Source: Collinsella sp. BA40 (lineage in GTDB: Bacteria > Actinomycetota > Coriobacteriia > Coriobacteriales > Coriobacteriaceae). Taken from it: a stretch of DNA of 64,000 nucleotides. A program made the position numbers and the translations under genes. The notes under the pieces were generated by a model that did not search any database, was not told the origin of the DNA, and worked only from the letters and a program-made list of their open reading frames with translations. This document shows positions 1 to 8,029 of the stretch, in pieces. The stretch is from assembly GCF_008014645.1 (NCBI RefSeq), contig NZ_VOWY01000010.1:1-64000 (forward strand). The letters are read 5' to 3'. Each line of letters begins with the position of its first letter. Position 1 is the stretch's first letter.

Positions 1-249
1 GATGGACCATGCTGAAAAACGAGGGCGGCCATGGTTGACAAAACCATAGAGACACCCCCCTTCTGTTCGGACGTAGCGCTGGCAGATGCATCCGCTGCGC
101 CATCCTGTCCCGTATCCTGATGGAGTTTCGTTGCCCCGTCATTAACAATTGCAAATACCCCGTTGATCTTCGAGTCCGTGCAAACGTGGAGAAATGAGAT
201 AAGCTTACAGGTATACAGTTTCGTAGCGTCATCCATGGGAAGGGGAAGC
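1..249. other. window edge and upstream region of the first surface-protein gene
   Basis: No complete gene is convincing here. A plus-strand frame open from the window edge ends at a TGA at 36-38 (last residues MLKNEGGHG) and could be the tail of an upstream gene. An ATG at 31 overlaps that stop and opens a 29-codon frame ending at 120, but nothing supports it as a gene. The sequence from about 140 to 235 is AT-richer than its surroundings and probably carries the promoter of the gene starting at 250; I could not pick out a clear -35/-10 pair. Confidence 0.3.
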
Positions 250-1905
250 ATGCGTACGTGTTCTGTTCGCGCCCTGGTTTTTGCGGGAGCCATGGCATCT
301 CTGGCTGCCGGCCTGATGGTGCCGGCGGGTGCCTTTGCACAGGCTGGCGAGTTTTCATCAAGTGGCACATCGTCGATTTGCCAGGCCTATGCCAAGGTAA
401 AGCCATCCCTGTTAGAAGGATCATCCAAAACGTCAACGCTGGGATCGGGTATAGCGACTGAATATGCCGCTGCGGTGGATGAGGCCGCGCAGTCGTTTTC
501 GGCTTCTGGCTTCAACCAGCCTTTCGCGCAGCCAAGGCGTGCGGTGGATTCGATTCCGCTTGTCGCGGGCTCTCCTCAGTCGGTAAAGATCAGTGATCCC
601 GAAACGGTTTTAACCAAGTTTACGTTCTCCCTCTCGCGGCCCACCGTTATCAGCTTCTTTGGTTCTATCGATATTCAGGGAGGGCTGGCTACATTTTCGA
701 TCAATGACGTCCAGGGCCACGGTTGCGTGCTGGGCTCTGCGGAATTCGCATCGTCTTTGGGCTTGTCGCACATCTCGTTGCCTGCGGGTAGCTATACGAT
801 CGATGCGTTTACCTCGGCTGATAAACCAGGCCATTTCTCACTGGGCTACAACGTGGTCCAGGATTATGACACCTATGCCGACGGCCACGTATTCGAATTC
901 GAATCAAACGGAAATGCCGCTGTTGCGACTCATCTTGATGCGCGTCGTCGCGGCTTTGGCTTCCTGTTCAACTACGCGCTCGCCAATACCCAGCACGCCC
1001 ATCGGGACCTCGATTACTATGCGTTCACGCTTGTCCGTCCCAGCCATATCAAGCTCGAGCTCAACGGCCCCCAGAACACCATGCTCGCGCTCGAAGACCG
1101 GAACGGGAACGTATTGACGCAATCGCTCGACCAGAACGGCAAAAAGCTGCTCGCGCGGGTGGAAGATGTGGGGGAGCCGATCGAAAACCACCGTGCCGTA
1201 GCTCTTGATTGCGGTATGCTGCCTGCTGGAACGTATTACATCGGCGTGGTTACCGACGACTGGCGCGCCGGCGGCGAGTCCTACACGGTTGGCTACAGCG
1301 AGCAGGAGAGCCCTTTTATCGACGTCAACTGGAGCACGCCGCATGAGGCCCACATTCTGTGGCTGGCCCAGAACGGCGTAAGCAAGGGCTGGGATGTGCC
1401 CGGTGGTCGCGAGTTCCGCCCCTATGTCAACGTTGCCCGAGCCGATATGGCCGCCTTCCTGTACCGCCTCGTTGGCGAGCCCGCCTATACGCCCTCGAAG
1501 CAGGATATACAGAAATTCAGGGATGTTACCTGGAACACGCCGCATGCCAAGGAGATCTGGTGGCTCGCTTCCACCGGCATATCCGCTGGTTGGGATATGG
1601 GCGGCTACGCCGAGTTTCGCCCGTATGCCGAGGTTGCCCGAGCCGATATGGCTGCTTTCCTATTTCGCCTTGCCGGCAAGCCCGCCTTCTATCCCTCCTA
1701 TGAGGAGCGGCAGGCTTTTAGCGATGTGAACAGCTACACGCCGCACGTGCGTGAGATTCTGTGGCTCGCTTCCACTGGCGTGTCGACGGGCTGGGACCTA
1801 GGTGGCGGTGTCAAGGAATTCCGTCCGTACGTCATCGTTACTCGCTGTGATATGGCGGCCTTCCTGCACCGTATGTCCGATTACGATTTACTTCCCGCGT
1901 GGTAG
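250..1905 (+). CDS. secreted surface protein with PPC-like domains and three SLH-like wall-binding repeats
   Basis: This 551-residue protein is predicted to be exported and to bind the cell wall. I start it at ATG 250, where a classical Sec signal peptide begins (MRTCSVRALVFAGAMASLAA, ending around AGAFAQA), behind an AGGGG stretch; an upstream in-frame TTG at 163 would bury the signal. The middle (about residues 95-345) looks like two beta-rich domains of the bacterial pre-peptidase C-terminal type, judged from the TFSLSRP...LPAGSYTI and YYAFTLVRP...LPAGTYYIGV patterns. The C-terminus holds three repeats of about 67 residues (from 358, 425 and 492) with the core TPH-x3-I-x-WLA-x2-G(V/I)-x2-GW...FRP...R-x-DMAAFL-x-R. 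The convergent neighbour carries the same repeats. The ligand of the middle domains is unknown. Confidence 0.85.
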   Translation: MRTCSVRALVFAGAMASLAAGLMVPAGAFAQAGEFSSSGTSSICQAYAKVKPSLLEGSSKTSTLGSGIATEYAAAVDEAAQSFSASGFNQPFAQPRRAVDSIPLVAGSPQSVKISDPETVLTKFTFSLSRPTVISFFGSIDIQGGLATFSINDVQGHGCVLGSAEFASSLGLSHISLPAGSYTIDAFTSADKPGHFSLGYNVVQDYDTYADGHVFEFESNGNAAVATHLDARRRGFGFLFNYALANTQHAHRDLDYYAFTLVRPSHIKLELNGPQNTMLALEDRNGNVLTQSLDQNGKKLLARVEDVGEPIENHRAVALDCGMLPAGTYYIGVVTDDWRAGGESYTVGYSEQESPFIDVNWSTPHEAHILWLAQNGVSKGWDVPGGREFRPYVNVARADMAAFLYRLVGEPAYTPSKQDIQKFRDVTWNTPHAKEIWWLASTGISAGWDMGGYAEFRPYAEVARADMAAFLFRLAGKPAFYPSYEERQAFSDVNSYTPHVREILWLASTGVSTGWDLGGGVKEFRPYVIVTRCDMAAFLHRMSDYDLLPAW

Positions 1906-2049
1906 CCGGCCCTAGAGAACGATAGTTCCGCGTCGCATCTGATCGAAGCCGCGGCCGCTTGCACAGAAGCCCACCGTCCCATGGCCAGCGGGCTTCTGTG
2001 CTCGGCGTCCTTGTCGATTGCAGGGGGCGCGGGTTCCGCGTTGTTCCGT

Positions 2050-3543
2050 CTACCGTGGGAACACCCCGCCGAGATACGTGCTCAGCCTATGCAGGAACGC
2101 GGCCATATCCTGACGGGTGACGGGAGCGAGTCCGCGGAACGTGCCGTCGTGGAATCCCTCGGTGACGCCCGTGCCGGCAAGCCACCAGATTTCCCGGGCG
2201 TGAGGTGTCGCGGAAGTGACATCGGCGAAGCGGTGGACGTCGTCGGTACCTGGCGCGAAGCTCGGCGAGCCTGCGAGACGATAGAGGAAGGCCGCCATAT
2301 CCTGGCGCGCTACCGTGTTCAATCCTCGATAGGTGCGATCGGTCCATCCCTGTGCGATGCCCTCCGAGCCCAGCCAGCAGATCTCTTTGAAATGCGGCGT
2401 CGCGGGCGTGATGTCGGCGAACCGCTCGAGGTCCGCCTTGCTGGGCGCGTAGGCGGGTTTCCCGGCGGTCCGGTAGAGCAGCGCCGCCATATCCTGGCGC
2501 GTAACGTTTGCCTCGCCGCGGAAAGATCCGTCGGGGAACCCCGTCGTGATGCCCTGTTTTTTCAGCCAACCGATGTCCTCGTGATGGGGCGTTGCAGGTG
2601 TGACGTCGTTGAAGCCATACAGGTTGAAGGGCGTGAACGCATTGATGTCAACGGAGCCCGAGATGCCGTCCACGACGCCCATATCGGTGTATTGCCACCC
2701 ATGGAAGTCGGAAGCATACATCTTGAAATCAAACTCGAGCTCCGCGGCGTATTGCGCTACCCAGCTCGTCCGCTTCCATATAGCGGGGCTTTTCAGGGCG
2801 CCCTTCAGCAGGAGGCCTGCGTAGCTGTAGATGGAGACGTTTGCGAAGCCCGCTGTGTCCATGGCGTTGAAGTAGGCGTCCACGATAGCCTCGTAGGTCT
2901 TTGTGTCCGAGGGCGGCTTGTGGCCCGTCCAGGTCCAAGTTTCAAGGTCGTAATAAACGGGAAGCGTTGGTTTTGCGTCGTAGCGCTTGAGAAGCTCCGC
3001 CGTCCACCCGCCCTCTTTCGCGGCGAAGTCGGCATCGTAGGCGTAGCTGAAGAGGTAGACGCCGTAGGGCATGCCGATACGCTCGCATTCACGAAGGTTG
3101 CGCGCGAACGATGCGTCCTCGTTGCCGATGCCGTAACCGCAGCGCAGGATCGCGGCGTCCACGCCGGAGCGCTTGACGGCATCCCAGTCGATGGTCCGCT
3201 GGTGTTCGGATACATCGATCACCTTGACGGCGGGGGAGGCGAATACGCGTCCATTTCCGTCGATGAACGTTTTGCCTTCGGCGGTTTCCTTCCATTGGTG
3301 GTCGCGCCATCCACGAAAGGCGAGCGTCGCGGCGTCAGAGCCCATATGACCCAGCGGGTCGGGTTGATAGTTTTCGTTGGCCCAAGCTACGTATTCCTCG
3401 AATGAGGCGAGATGGACGTGGGCACTCGAGGTCTCGGACGCCTGCGCTGCCTTGGGCGCTGCCGCGATGGCGCCGAGGGCGCCGGCGCTTGCAAGCAGCG
3501 CGCGCCTCGATAGGGTAGTCGATGGATGCTCTTGATGTGTCAC
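2050..3543 (-). CDS. Tat-exported GH25 muramidase with SLH-like wall-binding repeats
   Basis: This is a predicted peptidoglycan N-acetylmuramidase of 497 residues. The N-terminus has a twin-arginine signal (LSRRALLASAGALGAIAAAP, residues 11-30). The GH25 barrel spans about residues 105-300: it opens with VIDVSEHQ (Asp110) and contains VYYDLET (Asp199 and Glu201), matching the family's catalytic DxE arrangement. Residues 313-497 carry three repeats with the same TPH...FRG...RQDMAAFLxR core as the convergent gene at 250-1905, so both proteins probably dock to the same wall polymer. It may act in wall remodelling, autolysis or attack on neighbours; the sequence does not decide which. Export of a GH25 enzyme by Tat rather than Sec is worth noting. 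Confidence 0.92.
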   Translation of the reverse strand: MTHQEHPSTTLSRRALLASAGALGAIAAAPKAAQASETSSAHVHLASFEEYVAWANENYQPDPLGHMGSDAATLAFRGWRDHQWKETAEGKTFIDGNGRVFASPAVKVIDVSEHQRTIDWDAVKRSGVDAAILRCGYGIGNEDASFARNLRECERIGMPYGVYLFSYAYDADFAAKEGGWTAELLKRYDAKPTLPVYYDLETWTWTGHKPPSDTKTYEAIVDAYFNAMDTAGFANVSIYSYAGLLLKGALKSPAIWKRTSWVAQYAAELEFDFKMYASDFHGWQYTDMGVVDGISGSVDINAFTPFNLYGFNDVTPATPHHEDIGWLKKQGITTGFPDGSFRGEANVTRQDMAALLYRTAGKPAYAPSKADLERFADITPATPHFKEICWLGSEGIAQGWTDRTYRGLNTVARQDMAAFLYRLAGSPSFAPGTDDVHRFADVTSATPHAREIWWLAGTGVTEGFHDGTFRGLAPVTRQDMAAFLHRLSTYLGGVFPR

Positions 3544-3709
3544 GGAAGTCTCCTTGAGAATAGGCTCCTTGTTCGAGTTCCGCGGCGCAGTGCGCGGCGA
3601 GGGTCTCGACTATTCGGGGTATTGTACTCGAAGATGCTCCATGGGCGACAGACGCCTCGGCACGCTCGCTTGGAAACGCTCGCGACCTCCCGGTCCGAAT
3701 CCTGTACGA

Positions 3710-3747
3710 GCAAGAAAAACGCCCGAACCTGCACGTGATTCGGGCGT
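3710..3747 (-). terminator. intrinsic terminator of tRNA-Arg
   Basis: The inverted repeat ACGCCCGAA/TTCGGGCGT (3719-3727 with 3739-3747) lies ten bases past the 3' end of tRNA-Arg. On the minus strand it is followed by a T-rich run (complement of AAGAAAAA). Confidence 0.8.
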
Positions 3748-3756
3748 TTCAATCTC

Positions 3757-3833
3757 TGGTGCGCCGTATAGGATTCGAACCTACGGCCTTGGGATTAGAA
3801 GTCCCCTGCTCTATCCAGCTGAGCTAACGGCGC
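3757..3833 (-). tRNA. tRNA-Arg (anticodon TCT)
   Basis: Read on the minus strand this is a full cloverleaf. The 7-bp acceptor stem is GCGCCGT/ACGGCGC, the anticodon loop is CTTCTAA (TCT, reads AGA), the T arm contains GGTTCGAATCC, and the CCA end is encoded. Confidence 0.95.
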
Positions 3834-3965
3834 GTAGGTGTGATTATAGACGAAAGCGGGGCGTCGGGACAAAAACGAATCGATGGATGCGCCGAAGTGG
3901 CCGCCCGATATCCGAGCGTGCTATATTTTTTCAGTTCATAATCTTGGCGACGAAGTTTACGAGCA

Positions 3966-4526
3966 ATGAATCGAGGGTCAGGCGTGGGGTTCTTTACGAT
4001 GCATGACGGGCAGCGGCGCGGCGATGGGGCCGGGCCTTCGGAAGTGGAGGGGCAGTCTGCCGTGGCGCCTGCTTGCGAGTTCGTCAAGGCGCACCAGGTG
4101 ATTTCCGCCGAGGGTTTGGCCACGCGCGATAACGCGCTCCTGCATCTTGCCCGCGTCGCCGTGGACCTGGGGTTGGCAACCGATGCCGACGAGCTCTATC
4201 GAGCGTTTATCGCGCGCGAGGTCGAGGGCGATACGGGCATGGTCGACGGGTTCGCGGTGCCTCATGCGAAAAGCCCATCGGTGTGCGAGGCTTCCGTTCT
4301 TATCCTGAAAGATCCCGTGGGCATCGAGGGCTGGGGCACCATGGACGACCTGCCCGTCACCGTGGCGATCGCCCTGCTCATCCCCGAGGTCAACGCCGGG
4401 ACGTCGCATCTCATGGTGCTTTCCAAAGTGGCCGAAGCCCTTATGGACGATGCTTTTCGCGCTGCGATGAAGGCTGAGGACGAGCCCGAACTTGTAGCGG
4501 CGCTTGTCAACGATCGCCTGGCTTAA
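3966..4526 (+). CDS. PTS fructose/mannitol-type EIIA domain protein
   Basis: This 186-residue protein is a stand-alone phosphotransferase EIIA domain of the fructose/mannitol class, which accepts phosphate from HPr and hands it to a sugar-specific EIIB. The diagnostic motif GFAVPHAK places the phosphorylated histidine at residue 100, and the following VLIL...VTVAIALLIPE...HLMVLSKVAEAL segment fits the family. The first 35 or so residues are poorly conserved. An ATG at 3999 behind GTGGGG is an alternative start. It lies 236 bp upstream of ptsH on the same strand, next to the general PTS genes but without its own EIIB/EIIC, so the sugar is unknown and a regulatory (EIIA-Ntr-like) role cannot be excluded. 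Confidence 0.85.
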   Translation: MNRGSGVGFFTMHDGQRRGDGAGPSEVEGQSAVAPACEFVKAHQVISAEGLATRDNALLHLARVAVDLGLATDADELYRAFIAREVEGDTGMVDGFAVPHAKSPSVCEASVLILKDPVGIEGWGTMDDLPVTVAIALLIPEVNAGTSHLMVLSKVAEALMDDAFRAAMKAEDEPELVAALVNDRLA

Positions 4527-4762
4527 GCAGCCCGGTCCGGGTGCGGTGCTGCGGGTTTTCCTTAGGTGTTTCGGCGGCGCCATGCGGCCATTTGAATCTC
4601 ACATGAATGCGCATAAGCTGGGAAAACGCTTCGAATGGCGATCGCGTTGCAGACTAATCCCGTGTTCTGCATGGTTTTTATCCCTGTATGCGGTAGAATA
4701 ATTCCGTCTTATATCGTGCCCCATGGCATCGCGCCGCAAGGCATGTTGAAAAGGAGTCAGTT

Positions 4763-5026
4763 ATGGTTTCTGAGAAGGCCACCCTCATCAATCCCCAGGG
4801 TCTGCACATGCGTCCCGCTGGTCTCTTCGCGTCCACCATGGGCAAGTTCGCCTGCGACGTGACCGTCGTCACCCCCGATAAGGAGGTCAACGGCAAGAGC
4901 CCCATGGCTCTCATGGCTGCTGGCATCCCCTGCGGCACCGAGGTCGAGGTTAAGTGCGACGGCGCCGACGAGGCCGAGGCTCTGGCCCAGGCTATCGAGC
5001 TCATCAAGAGCGGTCTCGGCGAGTAA
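4763..5026 (+). CDS. ptsH: phosphocarrier protein HPr
   Basis: This 87-residue protein is HPr, the small cytoplasmic carrier that moves phosphate from enzyme I to sugar-specific EIIA proteins. The active site is GLHMRPAG with His15. A serine at position 46 in KSPMALMA corresponds to the regulatory Ser46 phosphorylated by HPr kinase in low-GC Gram-positives; no such kinase is encoded in this window. The ATG follows a good AAAGGAG ribosome site. A TAGAAT box at 4694-4699 is a possible -10 element. A strong hairpin separates it from ptsI. Confidence 0.97.
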   Translation: MVSEKATLINPQGLHMRPAGLFASTMGKFACDVTVVTPDKEVNGKSPMALMAAGIPCGTEVEVKCDGADEAEALAQAIELIKSGLGE

Positions 5027-5074
5027 CTCGCCCGCGGGCTTGACCATTGAACAAGTAAGTTCATAGCAATGTAC

Positions 5075-5107
5075 GCAGGCGTCTACGGTCGTGGACGCCT
5101 GCTTTTT
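5075..5107 (+). terminator. intrinsic terminator between ptsH and ptsI
   Basis: Arms GCAGGCGTCTAC and GTGGACGCCTGC (5075-5086, 5091-5102) form a 12-bp stem with one T-G wobble and a 4-base loop, followed by TTTTT. It sits 48 bases past the ptsH stop and 40 before ptsI, so it should stop part or all of the ptsH transcript and leave HPr more abundant than enzyme I. Confidence 0.85.
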
Positions 5108-5147
5108 GTAGCGGTTCGGTTCCCGCCGGGCCGCACGGAGAGAGGAA

Positions 5148-6857
5148 ATGGGAATGTACCAGGGAGTCAACGCTTCTGAGGGCATCGGTATCGGCACCGT
5201 CATGGTGGCCGTCGATCCCGACCTGACTTTTGAACCCCATGAGGTCACCGATGTCGCTGCTGAGAAGGAGCGCTACCAGGCCGCGCTCGCCGTCTTCTGC
5301 GAGAAGACCCAGGCCCAGGCCGACCACATGAAGGTCGCCGTGGGCGAGGCCGAGGCCGAGATCATGGCCGGCCACATCGTGCTTGCGCAGGATCCGGGCA
5401 TGACCGACGGCATCAACATGGCCATCGATGGTGGCACCTGCGCCGAGCAGGCCCTCGTGGACACCAGCACCATGTTCGAGAACATGTTCCTGTCCATGGA
5501 TGACGAGATGTTCCGCCTGCGCGCCGCCGACATCGCCGACATCCGCACCGGCATCCTGGCCGAGCTGCTGGGCGTCGAGGTCGTCGACCTCTCCGTTCTT
5601 CCCGAGAACACCGTGGTCGTCGTTCATGACCTGACTCCGTCCATGACGGCTACCATCGACAAGGAGCACGTCGCCGGCATCGTTACCGAGACCGGTGGCC
5701 GTACCTCCCACTCCGCCATCATCGCCCGCGCCCTCGAGATTCCCGCAGTCCTCTCCGTTGCCAACAGCTGCTCTGCGCTGCGCAACGGCATGACCGCCAT
5801 CGTCGACGGCTCCAAGGGCGTCGTCATCGCCGATCCCGATGAGGCCGTCCTTTCCGAGTACACGGCCAAGGCCGAGGAGTTCGCCGCCGAGAAGGCCGCC
5901 CTCGAGGCCTTCCGCGGCAAGGAGACCGTCACCGCCGACGGCATCAAGAAGATCCTCGCCTGCAACATCGGTAGCCCGGACGACGTGGCCAACGCACTCG
6001 ACCACGATGCCGAGGCTATCGGCCTGTTCCGTTCCGAGTTCCTGTTCATGGATGCCACCGAGCTTCCTTCCGAGGAGGAGCAGTTCCAGGCCTACCGCAA
6101 GGTCGCTACCGCCCTCAAGGGCGCTCCGGTCATCATCCGTACGCTCGATGTGGGCGGCGACAAGGAGATCCCCTACCTCCATATGGAGAAGGAGGAGAAC
6201 CCCTTCATGGGCTTCCGCGCCGTGCGCTACTGCCTCGAGAACGCCGACCAGTACAAGGTCCAGCTCCGCGCCCTGCTGCGCGCCGGCGCCTTCGGCGACG
6301 TCAAGATCATGATCCCGCTGGTCACCTGCGTCGAGGAGGTCCGTGCTGTCAAGGCGCTCGTCGAGGAGTGCAAGGCCGAGCTCGAGGCCGAGGGCATGAA
6401 GTACGACGAGAACATCGAGGTCGGCGTCATGATGGAGACCCCGGCTGCCTCCCTCATCGCCGATAAGCTCGCCGAGGAGGCCGACTTCTTCTCCATCGGC
6501 ACCAACGACCTCATCGGCTACACCATGTGCGCCGACCGCGGTAACGACCACATCTCCAACCTCTACCAGGTGTACTACCCGTCGGTTCTGCGCTCGATCA
6601 AGAACATCATCGAGAGCGGTGTGAAGGCCGGCATCATGGTGGGCATGTGTGGCGAGGCTGCTGCCGATCCGCTGCTCGAGCCGCTGCTGATCTCGTTCGG
6701 CCTGGAGGAGTTCTCCATGTCCGCGCCGAGCATCCTGCGCGCTCGTAAGACCATCTCCCAGTGGAGCAAGGCCGACTGCGACGCGCTTGCCGAGCGTGCT
6801 CTGTCCTGCTCGACGGCCGAGGAGGTCAAGGCGATTCTCGAGGAGGCCGCTCGCTAG
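5148..6857 (+). CDS. ptsI: PTS enzyme I (phosphoenolpyruvate-protein phosphotransferase)
   Basis: This 569-residue cytoplasmic enzyme takes phosphate from PEP and passes it to HPr, the first step of all PTS uptake. The phosphohistidine motif GGRTSHSAIIAR puts the active His at residue 188. The PEP-binding barrel shows LFRSEFLFM, IRTLDVGGDKE, the substrate-binding FSIGTNDL and the conserved active-site cysteine in GMCGEAA. Length is normal for the family. The ATG at 5148 follows GGAGAGAGGA. It lies downstream of ptsH beyond a terminator and upstream of a 1-phosphofructokinase, forming a PTS block. Confidence 0.97.
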   Translation: MGMYQGVNASEGIGIGTVMVAVDPDLTFEPHEVTDVAAEKERYQAALAVFCEKTQAQADHMKVAVGEAEAEIMAGHIVLAQDPGMTDGINMAIDGGTCAEQALVDTSTMFENMFLSMDDEMFRLRAADIADIRTGILAELLGVEVVDLSVLPENTVVVVHDLTPSMTATIDKEHVAGIVTETGGRTSHSAIIARALEIPAVLSVANSCSALRNGMTAIVDGSKGVVIADPDEAVLSEYTAKAEEFAAEKAALEAFRGKETVTADGIKKILACNIGSPDDVANALDHDAEAIGLFRSEFLFMDATELPSEEEQFQAYRKVATALKGAPVIIRTLDVGGDKEIPYLHMEKEENPFMGFRAVRYCLENADQYKVQLRALLRAGAFGDVKIMIPLVTCVEEVRAVKALVEECKAELEAEGMKYDENIEVGVMMETPAASLIADKLAEEADFFSIGTNDLIGYTMCADRGNDHISNLYQVYYPSVLRSIKNIIESGVKAGIMVGMCGEAAADPLLEPLLISFGLEEFSMSAPSILRARKTISQWSKADCDALAERALSCSTAEEVKAILEEAAR

Positions 6858-6943
6858 GGCGCCGCTTCGATTCATGTGATTTTAGGAACGTGCCGTTGAC
6901 GGCGAATCGCTTGGAATCGGCCCGTTCTAAAAAAGGGGGCTAT

Positions 6944-7876
6944 ATGTTTTACACTCTGACCGCAAATCCTGCAGTCGATATGACCGTTTCTTGCAACGGC
7001 CTGGTTCCGGGCGAGAACGTCCGTTCTGGCTCTGCGAACTACACGCCGAACGGCAAGGGCCTGGACGTGTCTTACGCGTTCAAGAAGTTCGGCGTCGACT
7101 CCGTCGCCCTGGGCTTCTTCGCCGGCTTCACCGGTAAGTTCATCGTCGAGGAGACCATGAACATGGGTTGCCTGTGCCGACCGGTGTGGGTCGACGGTAT
7201 CACGCGCATCTGCGCCTACATCAACGACGGTGAGAACGAGTACGGCGTCCTCAATCCCGGTGCGCCCATCACCCCGCAGCACGAGCAGGAGCTCTTCAAG
7301 ATCCTGGACACCGCCGGCAACCTCGATTGCCTCGTCGTGTCCGGCTCCGTGCCGCCGCGCGCGTCTAAGGACTTCCTGGACAAGGTTATGGATCACGCTC
7401 AGGCCCGTGGCGCCGACGTCGTGCTGGACCTGTCCAGCAACAAGCTGAAGGAGCTGGCTGTTAAGAAGCCGCTGCTCATCAAGCCGAACCATCATGAGAT
7501 GCGCGAGATCTTCGGCGTGACCATCGATACCGATGACGATGCTCGTCGCGCGCTCGCCATGGCCCACGAGATCGGCATCCAGAATGTCCTGCTCACCATG
7601 GGTAGCCGCGGCTCCGCGTACTTCTCCAACGGCGAGGATATCTGGTACGCCCAGCGCCAGTTCAACATCAAGCTCGTCTCCTCTGTATGCGCCGGCGACT
7701 CCACGCTCGCAGCGTTCCTGCACAAGTGGTACGACGACCGCGACAACGTCGAGGAGGCGCTCAAGCTCGCGCTTGCCACCGGTGCCAACGTCGCCGAAAG
7801 CGTCGGCCTGGGCGATTTCGCCAATGTCGAGGAGTACAGCAAGCGCATCGCCGTTCGCAAGCTTCCGCGTCTGTAA
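6944..7876 (+). CDS. fruK: 1-phosphofructokinase (PfkB family)
   Basis: This 310-residue PfkB-family sugar kinase most likely converts fructose 1-phosphate to fructose 1,6-bisphosphate with ATP. It begins MFYTLTANPAVDMTV, the usual FruK/LacC opening, and has the substrate-side NGKGLDVSYAF motif and the C-terminal CAGDSTLAAF motif holding the catalytic aspartate. I chose ATG 6944 because it has a GGGGG ribosome site and the family N-terminus; the frame extends further upstream only through ptsI. Its position behind ptsHI supports a role in PTS-imported fructose, although tagatose 6-phosphate kinase (LacC) is a related alternative. Confidence 0.87.
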   Translation: MFYTLTANPAVDMTVSCNGLVPGENVRSGSANYTPNGKGLDVSYAFKKFGVDSVALGFFAGFTGKFIVEETMNMGCLCRPVWVDGITRICAYINDGENEYGVLNPGAPITPQHEQELFKILDTAGNLDCLVVSGSVPPRASKDFLDKVMDHAQARGADVVLDLSSNKLKELAVKKPLLIKPNHHEMREIFGVTIDTDDDARRALAMAHEIGIQNVLLTMGSRGSAYFSNGEDIWYAQRQFNIKLVSSVCAGDSTLAAFLHKWYDDRDNVEEALKLALATGANVAESVGLGDFANVEEYSKRIAVRKLPRL

Positions 7877-7930
7877 AGGCTGTATACGATACGGTTCCTG
7901 TAGCCGTATCCGCGCCGTTAGAGTTTGCAT

Positions 7931-7960
7931 GGGCCGTCGGGTATCCGGCGGCCCATTTTC
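7931..7960 (+). terminator. intrinsic terminator after fruK
   Basis: A 10-bp stem, GGGCCGTCGG/CCGGCGGCCC (7931-7940 with 7945-7954), closes a GTAT loop and is followed by ATTTTC. It lies 54 bases past the fruK stop and separates the PTS block from cca. Confidence 0.8.
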
Positions 7961-8029
7961 TTTGCCCTCGCCTGGTGTGCGAGGCTCGCGCTGGGCGGCT
8001 ATACTAAACCAACTACTAAAGGAGTTGGT

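Noticed and set aside
31-120. 29-codon open frame at the window edge
   Set aside because: It starts inside the end of a possible upstream gene, but it is short, has no recognisable sequence and cannot be checked without the upstream DNA.
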